Source of the DNA: Litchfieldella xinjiangensis | Lineage (GTDB): Bacteria > Pseudomonadota > Gammaproteobacteria > Pseudomonadales > Halomonadaceae | NCBI RefSeq assembly: GCF_000759345.1 | Contig: NZ_JPZL01000001.1 | Location: forward strand, 1,054,001-1,118,000 | Direction: 5' to 3' | Length of the DNA: 64,000 bases | Shown: positions 20,439 to 29,718 of the stretch, in pieces | Layout: each line of letters opens with the position of its first letter | How positions within the stretch are numbered: position 1 is the first letter of the stretch | Notes under the pieces: generated by a model | Databases searched by the model: none | The model's input: the letters and a program-made list of their open reading frames with translations, nothing else | Told to the model about the DNA's origin: nothing | Translations under genes and position numbers: made by a program

Positions 20439-21845
20439 TCAGTTCTGAAGGTCACCTGAATTGGTCAGTTCATCCAGCACCCGATCCACCGCCCGCTTGG
20501 CCCGCGCCACGATCTCGTCGACCTCGTCACGCGTCGTCACCAGCGGCGGTGCAAAGCCGAGGATGTCTCCTTGCGGCATGGCCCGGGCGATCAGGTTCTC
20601 GTCGAGCGCCGCTGCGGCAATCCGAGGCCCCACCTTGAGTGCGGGATCGAAGGCCCTGCGGGCGCTCGGCGCGGGAGAGAACTCCAGCGCGGCGAGCATG
20701 CCCACGCCGCGTACGTTGCCCACGATGGGATGCTCGCCGAAGGCTTGTTGCATGCGGGTCTGCAGGTAGGCCCCGGTTTCCGCGGCGTTTTGGGTCAAGC
20801 CTTCGCGTTCGATGATCGCCAGGTTGGCCAGGCCCGCGGCACAGCCCAGGGCATGCCCTGAGTAGGTCCAGCCGTGGCCGATGGGACCGAACTCGCCCGT
20901 CCCCTGCTCGAGTACCTGCCAGACCCGGTCGCCGACGATCACCCCCGAGAGCGGTTGGTAGGCACTGGTCAGCCCCTTGGCGACGGTGATCAGGTCCGGT
21001 TTGATGCCATAGAAATGGCTGCCGAAATCGGTGCCGATACGGCCGAAGCCACACACCACTTCATCGGCGATCAGCAGCACGTCGTACTTGGCCAGCACCG
21101 CCTGGATTTCCTGCCAGTAGCCTTCGGGCGGCGGCACGATGCCGCCCGTGCCCAGCACCGGCTCACCGATGAAGGCAGCCACCGTCTCGGGCCCCTCGGC
21201 CAGGATCATCTCCTCGAGCCTGGCGGCACAATGGCGAGAGAATTCACGCTCGCTCATGCCTTCCTGCTCTGCACTGCGCAGATAGTAGCAAGGCGCCTCG
21301 GTATGGCGGATGGTATCGATGGGCAGATCGAAATGATCGTGAAACGCCTTGAGCCCGGTGAGCGAGCCGGAGGCGATGCCCGAACCGTGGTAGCCGCGCA
21401 TCCGCGAGATCACCTTCTTCTTCTGCGGGCGGCCCAGCACGTTATTGTAGTAGCGCACGATCTTGAGCTGGGTCTCGTTGGCATCCGAGCCGGACATGCC
21501 GTAATAGACCTTTGACATGCCCGGGCCGGCGAGCTCGAGGATCTTCTCGGAGAGCGCAATCTGCGGCGGGTTCGAGTGCCCCACGTAGGTGTGATAGTAA
21601 GAAAGCTCGAGCGCCTGCTGGTAGATCGCCTCGGCCACCTCGGTACGGCCGTAGCCGATATTCACGCAATACAGGCCGGCAAAGCCGTCGATAAATTCAC
21701 GACCGTCCTTGTCGACGATATTGATGCCCTTGCCCCCGGTGATGACGCGCCCCGGCATATCGCCGTGCGCAAAATCACGCAGGTGGGTGGAGGCATGAAA
21801 GGTGACCTTGCGGTCACGGTCGATCAGGTCCTGATGGTCGCTCAT
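20439..21845 (-). CDS. doeD: DoeD, L-2,4-diaminobutyrate transaminase
   Basis: A 468-residue class III PLP aminotransferase. In Halomonas elongata DoeD converts 2,4-diaminobutyrate from ectoine breakdown to aspartate semialdehyde. GFAGLYCVNIGYGRTEVAEA near the start, SDANETQLKIVRYYNN for the cofactor region, ADEVVCGFGRIG with the PLP-contacting Asp, and LITVAKGLTSAYQPLSGV with the PLP Lys are typical of omega-aminotransferases. It follows doeC by 117 bases and precedes a terminator. The assignment to diaminobutyrate rests on the doe context. Confidence 0.92.
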   Translation of the reverse strand: MSDHQDLIDRDRKVTFHASTHLRDFAHGDMPGRVITGGKGINIVDKDGREFIDGFAGLYCVNIGYGRTEVAEAIYQQALELSYYHTYVGHSNPPQIALSEKILELAGPGMSKVYYGMSGSDANETQLKIVRYYNNVLGRPQKKKVISRMRGYHGSGIASGSLTGLKAFHDHFDLPIDTIRHTEAPCYYLRSAEQEGMSEREFSRHCAARLEEMILAEGPETVAAFIGEPVLGTGGIVPPPEGYWQEIQAVLAKYDVLLIADEVVCGFGRIGTDFGSHFYGIKPDLITVAKGLTSAYQPLSGVIVGDRVWQVLEQGTGEFGPIGHGWTYSGHALGCAAGLANLAIIEREGLTQNAAETGAYLQTRMQQAFGEHPIVGNVRGVGMLAALEFSPAPSARRAFDPALKVGPRIAAAALDENLIARAMPQGDILGFAPPLVTTRDEVDEIVARAKRAVDRVLDELTNSGDLQN

Positions 21846-21962
21846 CTCGATGTTCCTTGTGGTATGGCCGGCCCTGCGCCGGATGTTGGTTTTTTGTCGT
21901 TGATCAAGCCCCGCTATTTGAAACGGGGCAGTGAGATTTAACGCCGTATGGCCAGTGCTCAG

Positions 21963-23444
21963 CTAGCTACCCGAGACGGAGCCGAGTGCGCCGAGACAGT
22001 AATACTTGGTCTCGAGAAACTCCTCGATGCCCGCCGTGCCGCCTTCGCGGCCCAGTCCCGACTGCTTGACGCCACCGAACGGAATGGGTGCACCGGTCAT
22101 CTTCACCGAATTGACCGCGACCATGCCGTACTCCAGACCGCGCAACATCTTCCAGATGCGGCGGATGTCGTGGGTATACACGTACGCAGCCAGGCCGTAC
22201 TCGGTGTCATTGGCCATTTCCAGCGCCTGGTCGTCGGTGCTGTAGGCGGTGATACCGGCCACCGGCGAGAAGTTCTCTTCGCGCCAGACGCTCATGCTCG
22301 GGGTGACCCCGGTGAGCAGCACCGGCATGAAGTAGTTGGGGCCGGGCGCCTGGGATTGATCGCCAGCCACCAGCGTCGCGCCCTGGGAAATCGCATCGTC
22401 GACGATGCCCATCGCCTTCTCGACCGCCTTGCCATGGATCAACGGGCCCAGGTCGATTTCGCTGTCCAGGCCGTTACCGACGGTCAGTGCCGCCATGCGC
22501 TCGGCAAAATGCTCGACGAAGGCATCGTGCACGGACTCGTGTACCAGTATGCGATCGGCAGCCAGGCAATCCTGTCCGCCCGTCTGGAACTTGGCGGATA
22601 CCGCTGCAAATGCCGCTTCCTTGGGGTCGACATCCGGCCCCACGATGAACGGCGCATTGCCGCCCAGTTCCAGCGAGACACGCTTGACGCTATTGGCGCT
22701 CTGCTCGAGCAGCAGGCGGCCAACCCGGGTGGACCCGGTGAACGACAATGCCTTGATGCGCTCCTCGGCACACAGCACTTCCGAGACTTGGGGCGCATCG
22801 CCCAGAACCACGTTGAAGATACCGGCCGGGATCGAGGCACGTTCGGCCAGTTCCGCCAGCGCCAGCGCCGTGAAGGGGGTTTCGCCGGCGGGCTTGACGA
22901 TGACAGGACAGCCCGCGGCCATGGCCGCCGCCGCCTTGCGGGTGATCATCGCCAGCGGAAAGTTCCAGGGGGTGATCAGCGCGGCAATCCCTACCGGCTC
23001 CTTGATGGTGCCCAGTGCGGCATTGGGAATGTGGCTGGGAATGGTCTGGCCGAAGGTCCGCTTGCCCTCTTCGGCGAACCAGCGAATGAAGCTCGCACCA
23101 TATTCGACTTCGCCGCGGGCATCGGGCAGCGGCTTGCCCTGCTCATGGGTCATGAGAATCGCCAGGTCTTCGCGGTTCTCCAGCAACAGGTCATGCCAGG
23201 CCAGAAGACGCTCGCAGCGCTCGTCGACGCGCAGTGCCCGCCAGTTGGCAAAGGCACCCTCGGCGGCATCCACGGCAGCGCGGATCTGATCGGGCTCGAG
23301 CCAGGGAATATGGCCCAGCACCTCGCCATTGGCCGGGTTGGTCACGGCTTCCTCGCGGCCACCGTCGCCGTAGGTCCACTTGCCGCCGACGTAGGCGTGT
23401 TGGCGAAACAGGCGCGGATCGCTGAGCTTGATGGTCTGAGTCAT
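21963..23444 (-). CDS. doeC: DoeC, aspartate-semialdehyde dehydrogenase (ALDH family)
   Basis: A 493-residue NAD(P)-dependent aldehyde dehydrogenase, predicted to oxidise aspartate semialdehyde to aspartate in ectoine catabolism. The sequence looks like succinate-semialdehyde dehydrogenases: ITPWNFPLAMITRKAAAAMAAG, TGSTRVGRLLLEQ, RVSLELGGNAPFIV with the catalytic Glu, and TGGQDCLAADRILVHE with the nucleophilic Cys. A GGGGAGG Shine-Dalgarno precedes the ATG. A 9-bp hairpin (23462-23492) sits in its leader just before that site. Confidence 0.92.
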   Translation of the reverse strand: MTQTIKLSDPRLFRQHAYVGGKWTYGDGGREEAVTNPANGEVLGHIPWLEPDQIRAAVDAAEGAFANWRALRVDERCERLLAWHDLLLENREDLAILMTHEQGKPLPDARGEVEYGASFIRWFAEEGKRTFGQTIPSHIPNAALGTIKEPVGIAALITPWNFPLAMITRKAAAAMAAGCPVIVKPAGETPFTALALAELAERASIPAGIFNVVLGDAPQVSEVLCAEERIKALSFTGSTRVGRLLLEQSANSVKRVSLELGGNAPFIVGPDVDPKEAAFAAVSAKFQTGGQDCLAADRILVHESVHDAFVEHFAERMAALTVGNGLDSEIDLGPLIHGKAVEKAMGIVDDAISQGATLVAGDQSQAPGPNYFMPVLLTGVTPSMSVWREENFSPVAGITAYSTDDQALEMANDTEYGLAAYVYTHDIRRIWKMLRGLEYGMVAVNSVKMTGAPIPFGGVKQSGLGREGGTAGIEEFLETKYYCLGALGSVSGS

Positions 23445-23461
23445 GAGTACCTCCCCGACGC

Positions 23462-23597
23462 ACCGGGCAGGCTGAAACGTGGACTGCCCGGTAGAAACGA
23501 AAATGGTCTGACGGGCACGGCCGTCCGATACCCACAGGGTAACGGCTTGTTGGGCAGCAGACTTTTTGTTCAGCCATGCATCCCATGGCTTTTTTTT
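23462..23597 (+). ncRNA. Candidate plus-strand RNA or antisense terminator between doeC and doeX
   Basis: Two hairpins lie in this gene-free strip: ACCGGGCAG/CTGCCCGGT (23462-23492, 9 bp) and AGCCATG/CATGGCT (23572-23590, 7 bp). The second is followed on the plus strand by about eight T residues, which is a textbook intrinsic terminator, yet no plus-strand gene lies upstream: doeC and doeX are both on the minus strand. It may end a small RNA or block antisense transcription. The first hairpin is also in the doeC mRNA leader. Confidence 0.4.
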
Positions 23598-23640
23598 CGT
23601 CTAAGGCGAGAGATGTTGCAGAACTTTTGGCGGCAAGTGG

Positions 23641-24111
23641 TTATTCCGCCTTCCACGCCAAGGGGGGAGGCGTACTCTTGACCGTCTTGGTCACGATATA
23701 GGTGAAATAGCGCTCGATACCAATATCCGACATTAACCAGTGATCCATCAAGCGCTGGTAGGCGTCGATGGATTCGGCTTCGATCTTGATCAGGTAATCC
23801 ACACCCCCGCCCACCGCCACACACTCGGTCACGGAGGCGGTTTCCTGAACCGCAGCCTCGAAGCGCTGAAAACTATCGGCATTGTGCGCCTTGAGCTCGA
23901 TCTGTACCCATACGGGGTTGCGCTTGACCACGACGTGCGGATTGATGCGGGCGCTATAACCCTCGATGATACCGGCCTTCTCTAGGCGCTTGACCCGCTC
24001 CCAGCAGGGGCTGACCGAGAGATTGATGGCTTCGGCCAGCCGCGACTTGGTGATCCGGCCATCGGTCGCCAGGATGTCCAGAATCTTCAGATCGTAGCGA
24101 TCGAGCTTCAT
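23641..24111 (-). CDS. doeX: DoeX, Lrp/AsnC-family regulator
   Basis: A 156-residue Lrp/AsnC regulator: N-terminal helix-turn-helix (LDRYDLKILDILATDGRITK, then SRLAEAINLSVSPCWERVKRLEKAG) and a C-terminal RAM/AsnC effector domain (VTECVAVGGGVDYLIKIEAES). In H. elongata DoeX is the regulator encoded inside the doe operon between doeB and doeC. ATG 24111 is used; a TTG at 24129 would add six residues and neither has a strong Shine-Dalgarno. It lies 49 bases after doeB. Confidence 0.9.
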   Translation of the reverse strand: MKLDRYDLKILDILATDGRITKSRLAEAINLSVSPCWERVKRLEKAGIIEGYSARINPHVVVKRNPVWVQIELKAHNADSFQRFEAAVQETASVTECVAVGGGVDYLIKIEAESIDAYQRLMDHWLMSDIGIERYFTYIVTKTVKSTPPPLAWKAE

Positions 24112-24160
24112 CGGGTCTTTAGTGTCCAAGCGGCACGGCTCCAGTCAGCCCCGGTTCCAG

Positions 24161-25189
24161 TCAGTCCAGCGACTCGACCACTTCGGCGATCACGGCGAGG
24201 GTATCACCCATGTTGACCAGGGCGGGGAAGCGCCGTGCCACCAGCAGTCCGTCGCGCTGGGCACGGTATTCCACCGGTTCGGCGCCGGTGCGCGTCATGT
24301 CGTAGACCCGAGCGATCACCTGCCCTTTGCTGACGGTATCGCCCAAGGCCAGGGTCAGTTCCAGCAGTCCGGTATGCTCGCTCTGGACGTAGCACGAGGC
24401 ATCGGGCATATCGAGATAGATCTGGGGCTCGGCGGGCATTTCCCCCTCGCCGTCGGTCAAGCCGTAATGGATCAGGAAATTACGAATACCACGCTCGGTA
24501 ATGGCCATGCGCTCGGGAGTGCTCGAGCCACCGCCGCCAAGCTCGGTGGCGACGAAGACCTTGCCCTGGCTTTCCACCGCCGTATCGAACAGGGCCGCGG
24601 CGTCGAGCTCGAACATCATCATGGCGTACGGTGCCCCGAAGGACTTGGCGCCCGCCAGGGCCTGGCGCTGCTGATTCTTGTCATCGAGCAGGTGCGAGGC
24701 GCCAAACGGCAGGATATCCAGCGTCCGCCCGCCGGAGTGCAGATCGAGCACCACGTCGGCCAGCGGCACCATATAACGTGTGAAGTAGTCGGCGATACGC
24801 TGGGTGACCGTACCGTCCGGGTCGCCGGGAAAGCTGCGGTTAAGATTGCCGCCATCCATCGGTGAGGTCCGCTTGCCGGCCATGGCGGCCGGCATGTTCA
24901 TCATCGGCACGATGATCACCCGCCCGTGAACGTCGTTCGCTGTCAGCGACCGGGCGAGTTTCAGCAGCGCAGTGATGCCTTCGTATTCGTCGCCATGATT
25001 GCCGCCGGTGAGTAGCGCCGTAGGACCTTCGCCGTTCTTGACCACCGTCACCGGGATCATCACCGCCCCCCAGGCCGATTCGTCAGTGGAGATCGGCAAC
25101 TTGAGAAAGCCGTGCTGGACGCCGTCGGCCTCGAAATCGACAGTCGCGGAAATCGGGCTGGGACGCATCGGGGTGGAACGCTTGCTCAT
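24161..25189 (-). CDS. doeB: DoeB, N-acetyl-L-2,4-diaminobutyrate deacetylase
   Basis: A 342-residue zinc carboxypeptidase-like deacetylase of the succinylglutamate desuccinylase/aspartoacylase family. It removes acetate from the N-acetyl-diaminobutyrate produced by DoeA. Zinc ligands are visible in LLTGGNHGDEYEG (His, Glu) and DVVLDLHSGGRT (His), and the catalytic Glu in FVATELGGGG. GCGAGG lies six bases before the ATG at 25189; an ATG at 25222 overlapping the doeA stop would add 11 residues. The preceding gene is doeA, its known complex partner. Confidence 0.93.
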   Translation of the reverse strand: MSKRSTPMRPSPISATVDFEADGVQHGFLKLPISTDESAWGAVMIPVTVVKNGEGPTALLTGGNHGDEYEGITALLKLARSLTANDVHGRVIIVPMMNMPAAMAGKRTSPMDGGNLNRSFPGDPDGTVTQRIADYFTRYMVPLADVVLDLHSGGRTLDILPFGASHLLDDKNQQRQALAGAKSFGAPYAMMMFELDAAALFDTAVESQGKVFVATELGGGGSSTPERMAITERGIRNFLIHYGLTDGEGEMPAEPQIYLDMPDASCYVQSEHTGLLELTLALGDTVSKGQVIARVYDMTRTGAEPVEYRAQRDGLLVARRFPALVNMGDTLAVIAEVVESLD

Positions 25190-25218
25190 GGTGTCCTCGC
25201 TTGACGAACCGGTTGCAC

Positions 25219-26418
25219 TCATTTGACGAAAAGCTGCCGGGGGAAGTCGGCCAGGGTTTCGGCCCCCGTCTCGGTGATCAGGATCGACTCGGTGATCTCG
25301 AGCCCCCAGTCCACTTCCCACAGCCCAGGCATGAAGTGAAAGGTCATGCCCGGTTCGAGAATCGTCTCATCGGAGGGGCGCAGGCTCATGGTGCGCTCGC
25401 CCCAGTCGGGAGGATAGCTGATACCGATCGGGTAGCCGCAGCGGGCCCCGCCCCGGTCGAATCCGTACTTGTCCATGGCGCTGCCCAGGGCCATGGCGAT
25501 ATCGGCGCACCGGTTGCCGGGCTTGGCCACCGCCAGGCCATTTTCGATACCTTCGAGCAGGGCCGATTCGGCACGCACGAAATCGCGGGGCGGCCTGCCC
25601 AGGAAGACGGTCCGCGACAGTGGCGCATGGTAGCGCTTATACACTCCGGCTATTTCGAAGAATGTGCCTTCCCCCTGGCGAAACGGCGTGTCGTCCCAGG
25701 TCAGGTGGGGCGCTGCCGCATCCTTGCCGGTGGGCAGCATCGGCACGATGGCGGGATAGTCGCCGCCAAAGACCTTGCCAGTATCGTCGACCCAGCCCTC
25801 GATGCCGGCACGGTAGATCTCGGAGACCAGCTTGCTCTTGGGCAGCCCCGGCTCGATCATGTCGAGGATCGTGGTGTGCATGCACTCGACGATCCTGGCC
25901 GCTACGCGCATGTAGGCCACTTCCTGGGAAGACTTGATGGCACGGCACCAGTTGACCAGTGAATTGGCGTCCATGAACCGCGCATGGGGCAACTCGCGGA
26001 CCAGGCTCAGATAGGCCTGGGCCGAAAAATAGTAGTTGTCCATTTCCAGGCCGATCACGCCCTGATGCCAACCGCGGTCGGGCATGATCGACTGGGCCAG
26101 GTAGTCCATGGGGTGCATGTCCGGATTCTGCACGTAGTAATCCGGATAATGGGTGATGTTTTCCGGCTCCATCCAGCAGGTCCGCAGCGCCCCGTTGCCA
26201 TCCATACGGCGCCCGTACCAGACGGGCTCGCCTTCCAGGCCGAGCAGAACGCACTGATGCACGTAGAACGACCAGCCGTCATAGCCGGTCAGCCACGCCA
26301 TGTTGGAAGGATCGCTGATGACCATCACGTCGATACCGCGATGGGCCATTTCCGCACGGACCTTCCATAGTCGCTGCGCGTATTCCTCACGAGTGAAAGG
26401 CAGGGAAACCTGGGGCAT
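25219..26418 (-). CDS. doeA: DoeA, ectoine hydrolase (M24 peptidase fold)
   Basis: A 399-residue protein of the creatinase/M24 peptidase family that hydrolyses the ectoine ring to N-acetyl-diaminobutyrate, the first step of catabolism. Typical parts are PFTREEYAQRLWKVRAEMA, SDPSNMAWLTGYDGWSFYVHQ, the C-terminal pita-bread domain with FFEIAGVYKRYHAPLSRTVF, and GMTFHFMPGLWEVDWGLEITE. ATG 26418 gives the length I recall for H. elongata DoeA; ATG 26433 is possible. The frame stays open much further upstream, but that part does not resemble the family. First gene of the doe operon. Confidence 0.93.
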   Translation of the reverse strand: MPQVSLPFTREEYAQRLWKVRAEMAHRGIDVMVISDPSNMAWLTGYDGWSFYVHQCVLLGLEGEPVWYGRRMDGNGALRTCWMEPENITHYPDYYVQNPDMHPMDYLAQSIMPDRGWHQGVIGLEMDNYYFSAQAYLSLVRELPHARFMDANSLVNWCRAIKSSQEVAYMRVAARIVECMHTTILDMIEPGLPKSKLVSEIYRAGIEGWVDDTGKVFGGDYPAIVPMLPTGKDAAAPHLTWDDTPFRQGEGTFFEIAGVYKRYHAPLSRTVFLGRPPRDFVRAESALLEGIENGLAVAKPGNRCADIAMALGSAMDKYGFDRGGARCGYPIGISYPPDWGERTMSLRPSDETILEPGMTFHFMPGLWEVDWGLEITESILITETGAETLADFPRQLFVK

Positions 26419-26692
26419 TGGACCACTCGCCATACGATAATCGCCGAAACCGGCCGCCCCGCGGGGGTGACCGAACCTCCAGGCCCTTAGATCGGGACCC
26501 GAAAAACCGCCGGCTAGGAAGGGCGGTTGAGAGATACTTCTACAGTGTTTTCCGACCCTGATACTAGCACCCCGGCCAAGCCCGCCGTCAAAGGCTTTCA
26601 ACGCATCGAGAGGCCCTATTCGGCGCTTGGCTTTACTTGACAGCGTCTCGCCGCCCATGATGCTGAAAAGGAACCCATGACAGGAGACAAGC

Positions 26693-27619
26693 ATGCGCAT
26701 TCTGGTGCACATCGACGATGCCCCGATGTGGCGGGACGCATTGAAATCACGTCTACCCCAGGCCGAGGTCTTCACCAGCGACGATGGGGTCGACGATATC
26801 GATTATCTGGCGGTGTGGAAACCACCCGCCTCTCTACTCGAGCGACATGCCAATGCGCGCGGTATCGTCAATCTGGGCGCCGGGGTGGACGCCTTGCTGA
26901 ACAACCCCGGCTTGCCGAAGGGAATGCCGATCGTCAAGTTGCGGGATGCCGGCATGGGCGAGTTCATGGCGGATTACGTGCGCTACGGCGTACTGCACTT
27001 CCAGCGTGATTTCGACCGTTACCTGCGCCAGGAGCGCAATGCACAGTGGAAGGAAGTACCGCTGGTCGCCAAACGTGACTGGGCGGTCGGCATTCTCGGA
27101 CTCGGCGCCATCGGCAAGCACGTGGCCCAGGCCCTGGCCTCCGACGGCTTTCCCGTGCATGGCTGGAGCCGTTCGCCCAAGGAGATCGAGGGCGTCACCT
27201 GTCATCACGGCGATGACGGCCTGAATACCTTGCTAACCCGTGTTCGCACCTTGGTCACGCTGCTGCCCGATACCGCGGCGACACGCCATATCATCAATGC
27301 CGAGACACTCGCCGCCCTGCCCGAGGGGGCCACGCTGATAAACCCGGGGCGCGGCACGCTGATCGACGAAGCCGCGCTGCTCGAGGCGCTGGGCGACACC
27401 GAAAACGAAGGTCGCCTGCGCGGGGCCCTGCTCGACGCCTTTCCCGAGGAGCCCCTGCCCGCAGACAATCCGCTCTGGGCCCATCCCCGCGTACGTATCA
27501 CCCCGCACATGGCCGCGCCGACCCCGGTCGAGGAAGCCGCCGATCAGGTCGCCGAGACACTGCGCGCCTGGGAAGCGGGCGAAACGGTGGAGACGGTGGA
27601 CCCTCAGAGCGGTTACTGA
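26693..27619 (+). CDS. ghrA: Glyoxylate/hydroxypyruvate reductase A
   Basis: A 308-residue D-isomer-specific 2-hydroxyacid dehydrogenase of the GhrA branch, reducing glyoxylate and hydroxypyruvate with NADPH. Substrate-side motif NLGAGVDALLNN, Rossmann loop VGILGLGAIGKHVAQAL, NPGRGTLIDEAALLEAL with the catalytic Arg, FPEEPLPADNPLW with Glu, and ITPHMAAPT with the catalytic His are all present. AGGAGACAAGC precedes the ATG. It is divergent from doeA across 274 bases that should hold both promoters; I saw no clear operator there. Confidence 0.9.
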   Translation: MRILVHIDDAPMWRDALKSRLPQAEVFTSDDGVDDIDYLAVWKPPASLLERHANARGIVNLGAGVDALLNNPGLPKGMPIVKLRDAGMGEFMADYVRYGVLHFQRDFDRYLRQERNAQWKEVPLVAKRDWAVGILGLGAIGKHVAQALASDGFPVHGWSRSPKEIEGVTCHHGDDGLNTLLTRVRTLVTLLPDTAATRHIINAETLAALPEGATLINPGRGTLIDEAALLEALGDTENEGRLRGALLDAFPEEPLPADNPLWAHPRVRITPHMAAPTPVEEAADQVAETLRAWEAGETVETVDPQSGY

Positions 27620-27655
27620 TTTTTTATCGCCGGTGTTCCTCAACGCGCTGACAAG

Positions 27656-27684
27656 AAAACGCCGCGACAGAGACTGTCGCGGCG
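27656..27684 (-). terminator. Terminator downstream of the SDR gene
   Basis: Perfect 11-bp stem CGCCGCGACAG/CTGTCGCGGCG with a 3-base loop; on the minus strand it is followed by TTTTCTTG. It lies between the convergent ghrA and SDR genes and serves mainly the minus-strand cluster. Confidence 0.8.
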
Positions 27685-27712
27685 TGCCGAGTCTTACCCA
27701 TTCGAGAGCGGG

Positions 27713-28450
27713 TTACAGGGGCTGCTTGGTGGGACGAATGATCATCTCATTGACGTCCACGTCGCCCGGCTGCTCGATGGCGAAGGCAATGGCCCGTGCG
27801 ATGGCATCGGCATCGATGGCCATCTGATAGAGCTCATCGACCCCTTCCGCCGTCTGGGGATCGGTAATGGTGTGCGTCAGTTCAGTCGACACCGCTCCCG
27901 GCGAGATATTGGTGGCTCGGATCTCACCCTCGGATTCCTGGCGAATCCCTTCGGACAGCGCCTTCACGGCGTACTTGGTGGCGCAGTAGACCGCCGCCGA
28001 CGGGAACACCACATGGCCAGCCACCGAGGACAGGTTGATGATGTGGCCCGCATGCTGCTCGCGCATGATCGGCATGACCGCGGCGATGCCGTAGAGCACC
28101 CCCTTGATGTTGACGTCGACCATCTGGTCCCACTCGTCGACCTTGACCTGATCGAGGGGGGACAGCGGCATCAAACCGGCATTGTTGATCAGCACATCGA
28201 TGCGGCCGTACTTGTCGCGTGCCGTCTTGGCCAGGGAGGCCATCTGGTCGCGATCGGTGACGTCGGTCACCTGGTAGATGGCCTCGCCGCCTTCCTTGAC
28301 GATGGCGTCTGCCAGCGCCTTGAGACGCTCTTCCCGACGTGCGGCCAGTACCAGCTTCGCCCCGCCCTTGGCGAGACGGTGCGCAGTGGCTTCGCCCAGA
28401 CCGCTGCTGGCCCCGGTAATGATGACGACCTTATCCTGAATCTCGGACAT
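27713..28450 (-). CDS. Short-chain dehydrogenase/reductase
   Basis: A 245-residue classical SDR. It has [19 protein letters not shown] for cofactor binding, NNAG in [14 protein letters not shown], and the catalytic Ser-Tyr-Lys set in [26 protein letters not shown]. The closest family is clavaldehyde-dehydrogenase/YdfG-like NADP(H) oxidoreductases acting on small carbonyls or 3-hydroxy acids. It lies 69 bases after nemA on the same strand, so it may take part in the electrophile/aldehyde response, which is inference from position. Confidence 0.88.
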   Translation of the reverse strand: MSEIQDKVVIITGASSGLGEATAHRLAKGGAKLVLAARREERLKALADAIVKEGGEAIYQVTDVTDRDQMASLAKTARDKYGRIDVLINNAGLMPLSPLDQVKVDEWDQMVDVNIKGVLYGIAAVMPIMREQHAGHIINLSSVAGHVVFPSAAVYCATKYAVKALSEGIRQESEGEIRATNISPGAVSTELTHTITDPQTAEGVDELYQMAIDADAIARAIAFAIEQPGDVDVNEMIIRPTKQPL

Positions 28451-28474
28451 GAATGCTCCTTTTTCGCGTCGTTT

Positions 28475-28498
28475 GGCGGCTCGCAACCGCGAGCCGCC
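28475..28498. repeat. Perfect hairpin between nemA and the SDR gene
   Basis: 10-bp inverted repeat GGCGGCTCGC / GCGAGCCGCC with an AACC loop. No U tract follows on the minus strand, so it may stabilise or process the nemA-SDR transcript rather than end it. Confidence 0.45.
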
Positions 28499-28519
28499 CT
28501 TGGCTCGCCGTCAGCTCAG

Positions 28520-29623
28520 TTAGCGCTGCTGATCGGCAAGACTTGGGTAGTCGGTATAGCCGTGCTCGTCGCCGCCGTAGAAGGTCGAGCCATCCCACTC
28601 GTTGAGCTCGGCACCCTGCCGGAATCGCTCCGGTAGATCGGGGTTGGCGATGAAGGGGCGCCCGAACGAGGCGAGACCGGTTTGCCCCGCTGTGATGCGT
28701 TCACGTGCCTCGTCGGCGGTGTAGGTGCCATTGCCGATATAGACACCGCTGAAATTGCCACGAATGACATCGATGACCGACTGGGGACGCCCATTGGCAT
28801 GGTTGCCCTGGAAGGAGTCCTCGACGACCTCGATGTAGGCGATGCCCAGGTCATTCAGGCGCTTGGCCAATTCACCGTAGGTCTCGACCGGATCGGCATC
28901 GTGCACGTCGTTGAAGCTGCCGGTGGGGCTGACACGAATGCCGACCCGTGACTTACCCCATACGCCGACAACCGCCTCGACGACTTCCAGCGGCAGACGC
29001 ATACGGTTCTCGAGCGAGCCGCCGTAGGCATCGGTGCGCTGGTTGCTGTCACTTTTAAGAAACTGATCGAGCAGGTAGCCGTTGGCGCAATGAATCTCCA
29101 CACCGTCGAATCCGGCACGCTTGGCGTTCTCGGCGGCAACGCGATATTGCTCGACGATGCCGGGAATCTCGTCGGTTTCCAGCGCACGCGGCTCGGGGAT
29201 ATCGACCATGCCCGACTCGGCACTCACAAACGTCTGGGCCTTGGGCTTGATGGCCGAAGGCGCTACCGGACGCTCGCCGTTGGGCTGCAGGTCGGGATGC
29301 GAAATGCGCCCTACGTGCCACAATTGAAGATGAATGCGTCCACCCGCGTCATGCACGGCATCGGTGACTTGGCGCCAGCCCTCGACCTGGGCCTCGGAGT
29401 GGATGCCCGGGGTGAAGGCATAGCCCTTGCCCTGAGGCGAAATCTGCGTGGCCTCGGCGATGATCAGACCGGCTCCGGCCCGCTGACGGTAATACTCGAC
29501 GTTCATCGCCTGCGGGACGTCCCCCGGCTGGGCGGCACGCGAACGTGTCAGCGGCGCCATCACGATACGGTTGGGCAGGTTCAACTCACCCAATTGAAGC
29601 GGTTCGAAGAGTGGATCGCTCAT
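28520..29623 (-). CDS. nemA: Old Yellow Enzyme family ene-reductase (NemA-like)
   Basis: A 367-residue FMN-dependent ene-reductase that reduces electrophilic alkenes, nitro compounds and N-ethylmaleimide. Landmarks: LFEPLQLGELNLPNRIVMAPLTR, the flavin-binding region LQLWHVGRISHP, GVEIHCANGYLLDQFL (active-site His and Asn, as in yeast OYE rather than the His-His of PETN reductase), SNQRTDAYGGSLENR, and FGRPFIANPDLPERF. It is controlled by the adjacent nemR-like gene; a TAGACCGGTCTA palindrome lies 30 bases before its ATG. Confidence 0.94.
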   Translation of the reverse strand: MSDPLFEPLQLGELNLPNRIVMAPLTRSRAAQPGDVPQAMNVEYYRQRAGAGLIIAEATQISPQGKGYAFTPGIHSEAQVEGWRQVTDAVHDAGGRIHLQLWHVGRISHPDLQPNGERPVAPSAIKPKAQTFVSAESGMVDIPEPRALETDEIPGIVEQYRVAAENAKRAGFDGVEIHCANGYLLDQFLKSDSNQRTDAYGGSLENRMRLPLEVVEAVVGVWGKSRVGIRVSPTGSFNDVHDADPVETYGELAKRLNDLGIAYIEVVEDSFQGNHANGRPQSVIDVIRGNFSGVYIGNGTYTADEARERITAGQTGLASFGRPFIANPDLPERFRQGAELNEWDGSTFYGGDEHGYTDYPSLADQQR

Positions 29624-29652
29624 TACTACCTCCTGTGTGACAAAGTCGTGAC

Positions 29653-29664
29653 TAGACCGGTCTA
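29653..29664. promoter_or_regulatory. NemR-type operator at the nemA promoter (no spacer)
   Basis: TAGACCGGTCTA is a perfect 12-base palindrome made of the two NemR half sites directly abutted, 30-41 bases upstream of the nemA ATG. The site in front of nemR has the same half sites with four bases between them. Confidence 0.6.
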
Positions 29665-29718
29665 CTAGTCATCGGACGATAAAGCGCTACACCGACAGGC
29701 AACGTTGCACTGTGTCAG

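Noticed and set aside
21948-23681. A 577-codon open frame on the plus strand opposite doeC
   Set aside because: Antisense shadow of the clear aldehyde dehydrogenase; composition unlike a real protein. Only the plus-strand terminator after it is kept as a finding.
26419-26775. N-terminal extension of the doeA frame
   Set aside because: The extra ~119 codons are Arg/Gly-rich, overlap the divergent ghrA start, and are absent from the family as I know it.
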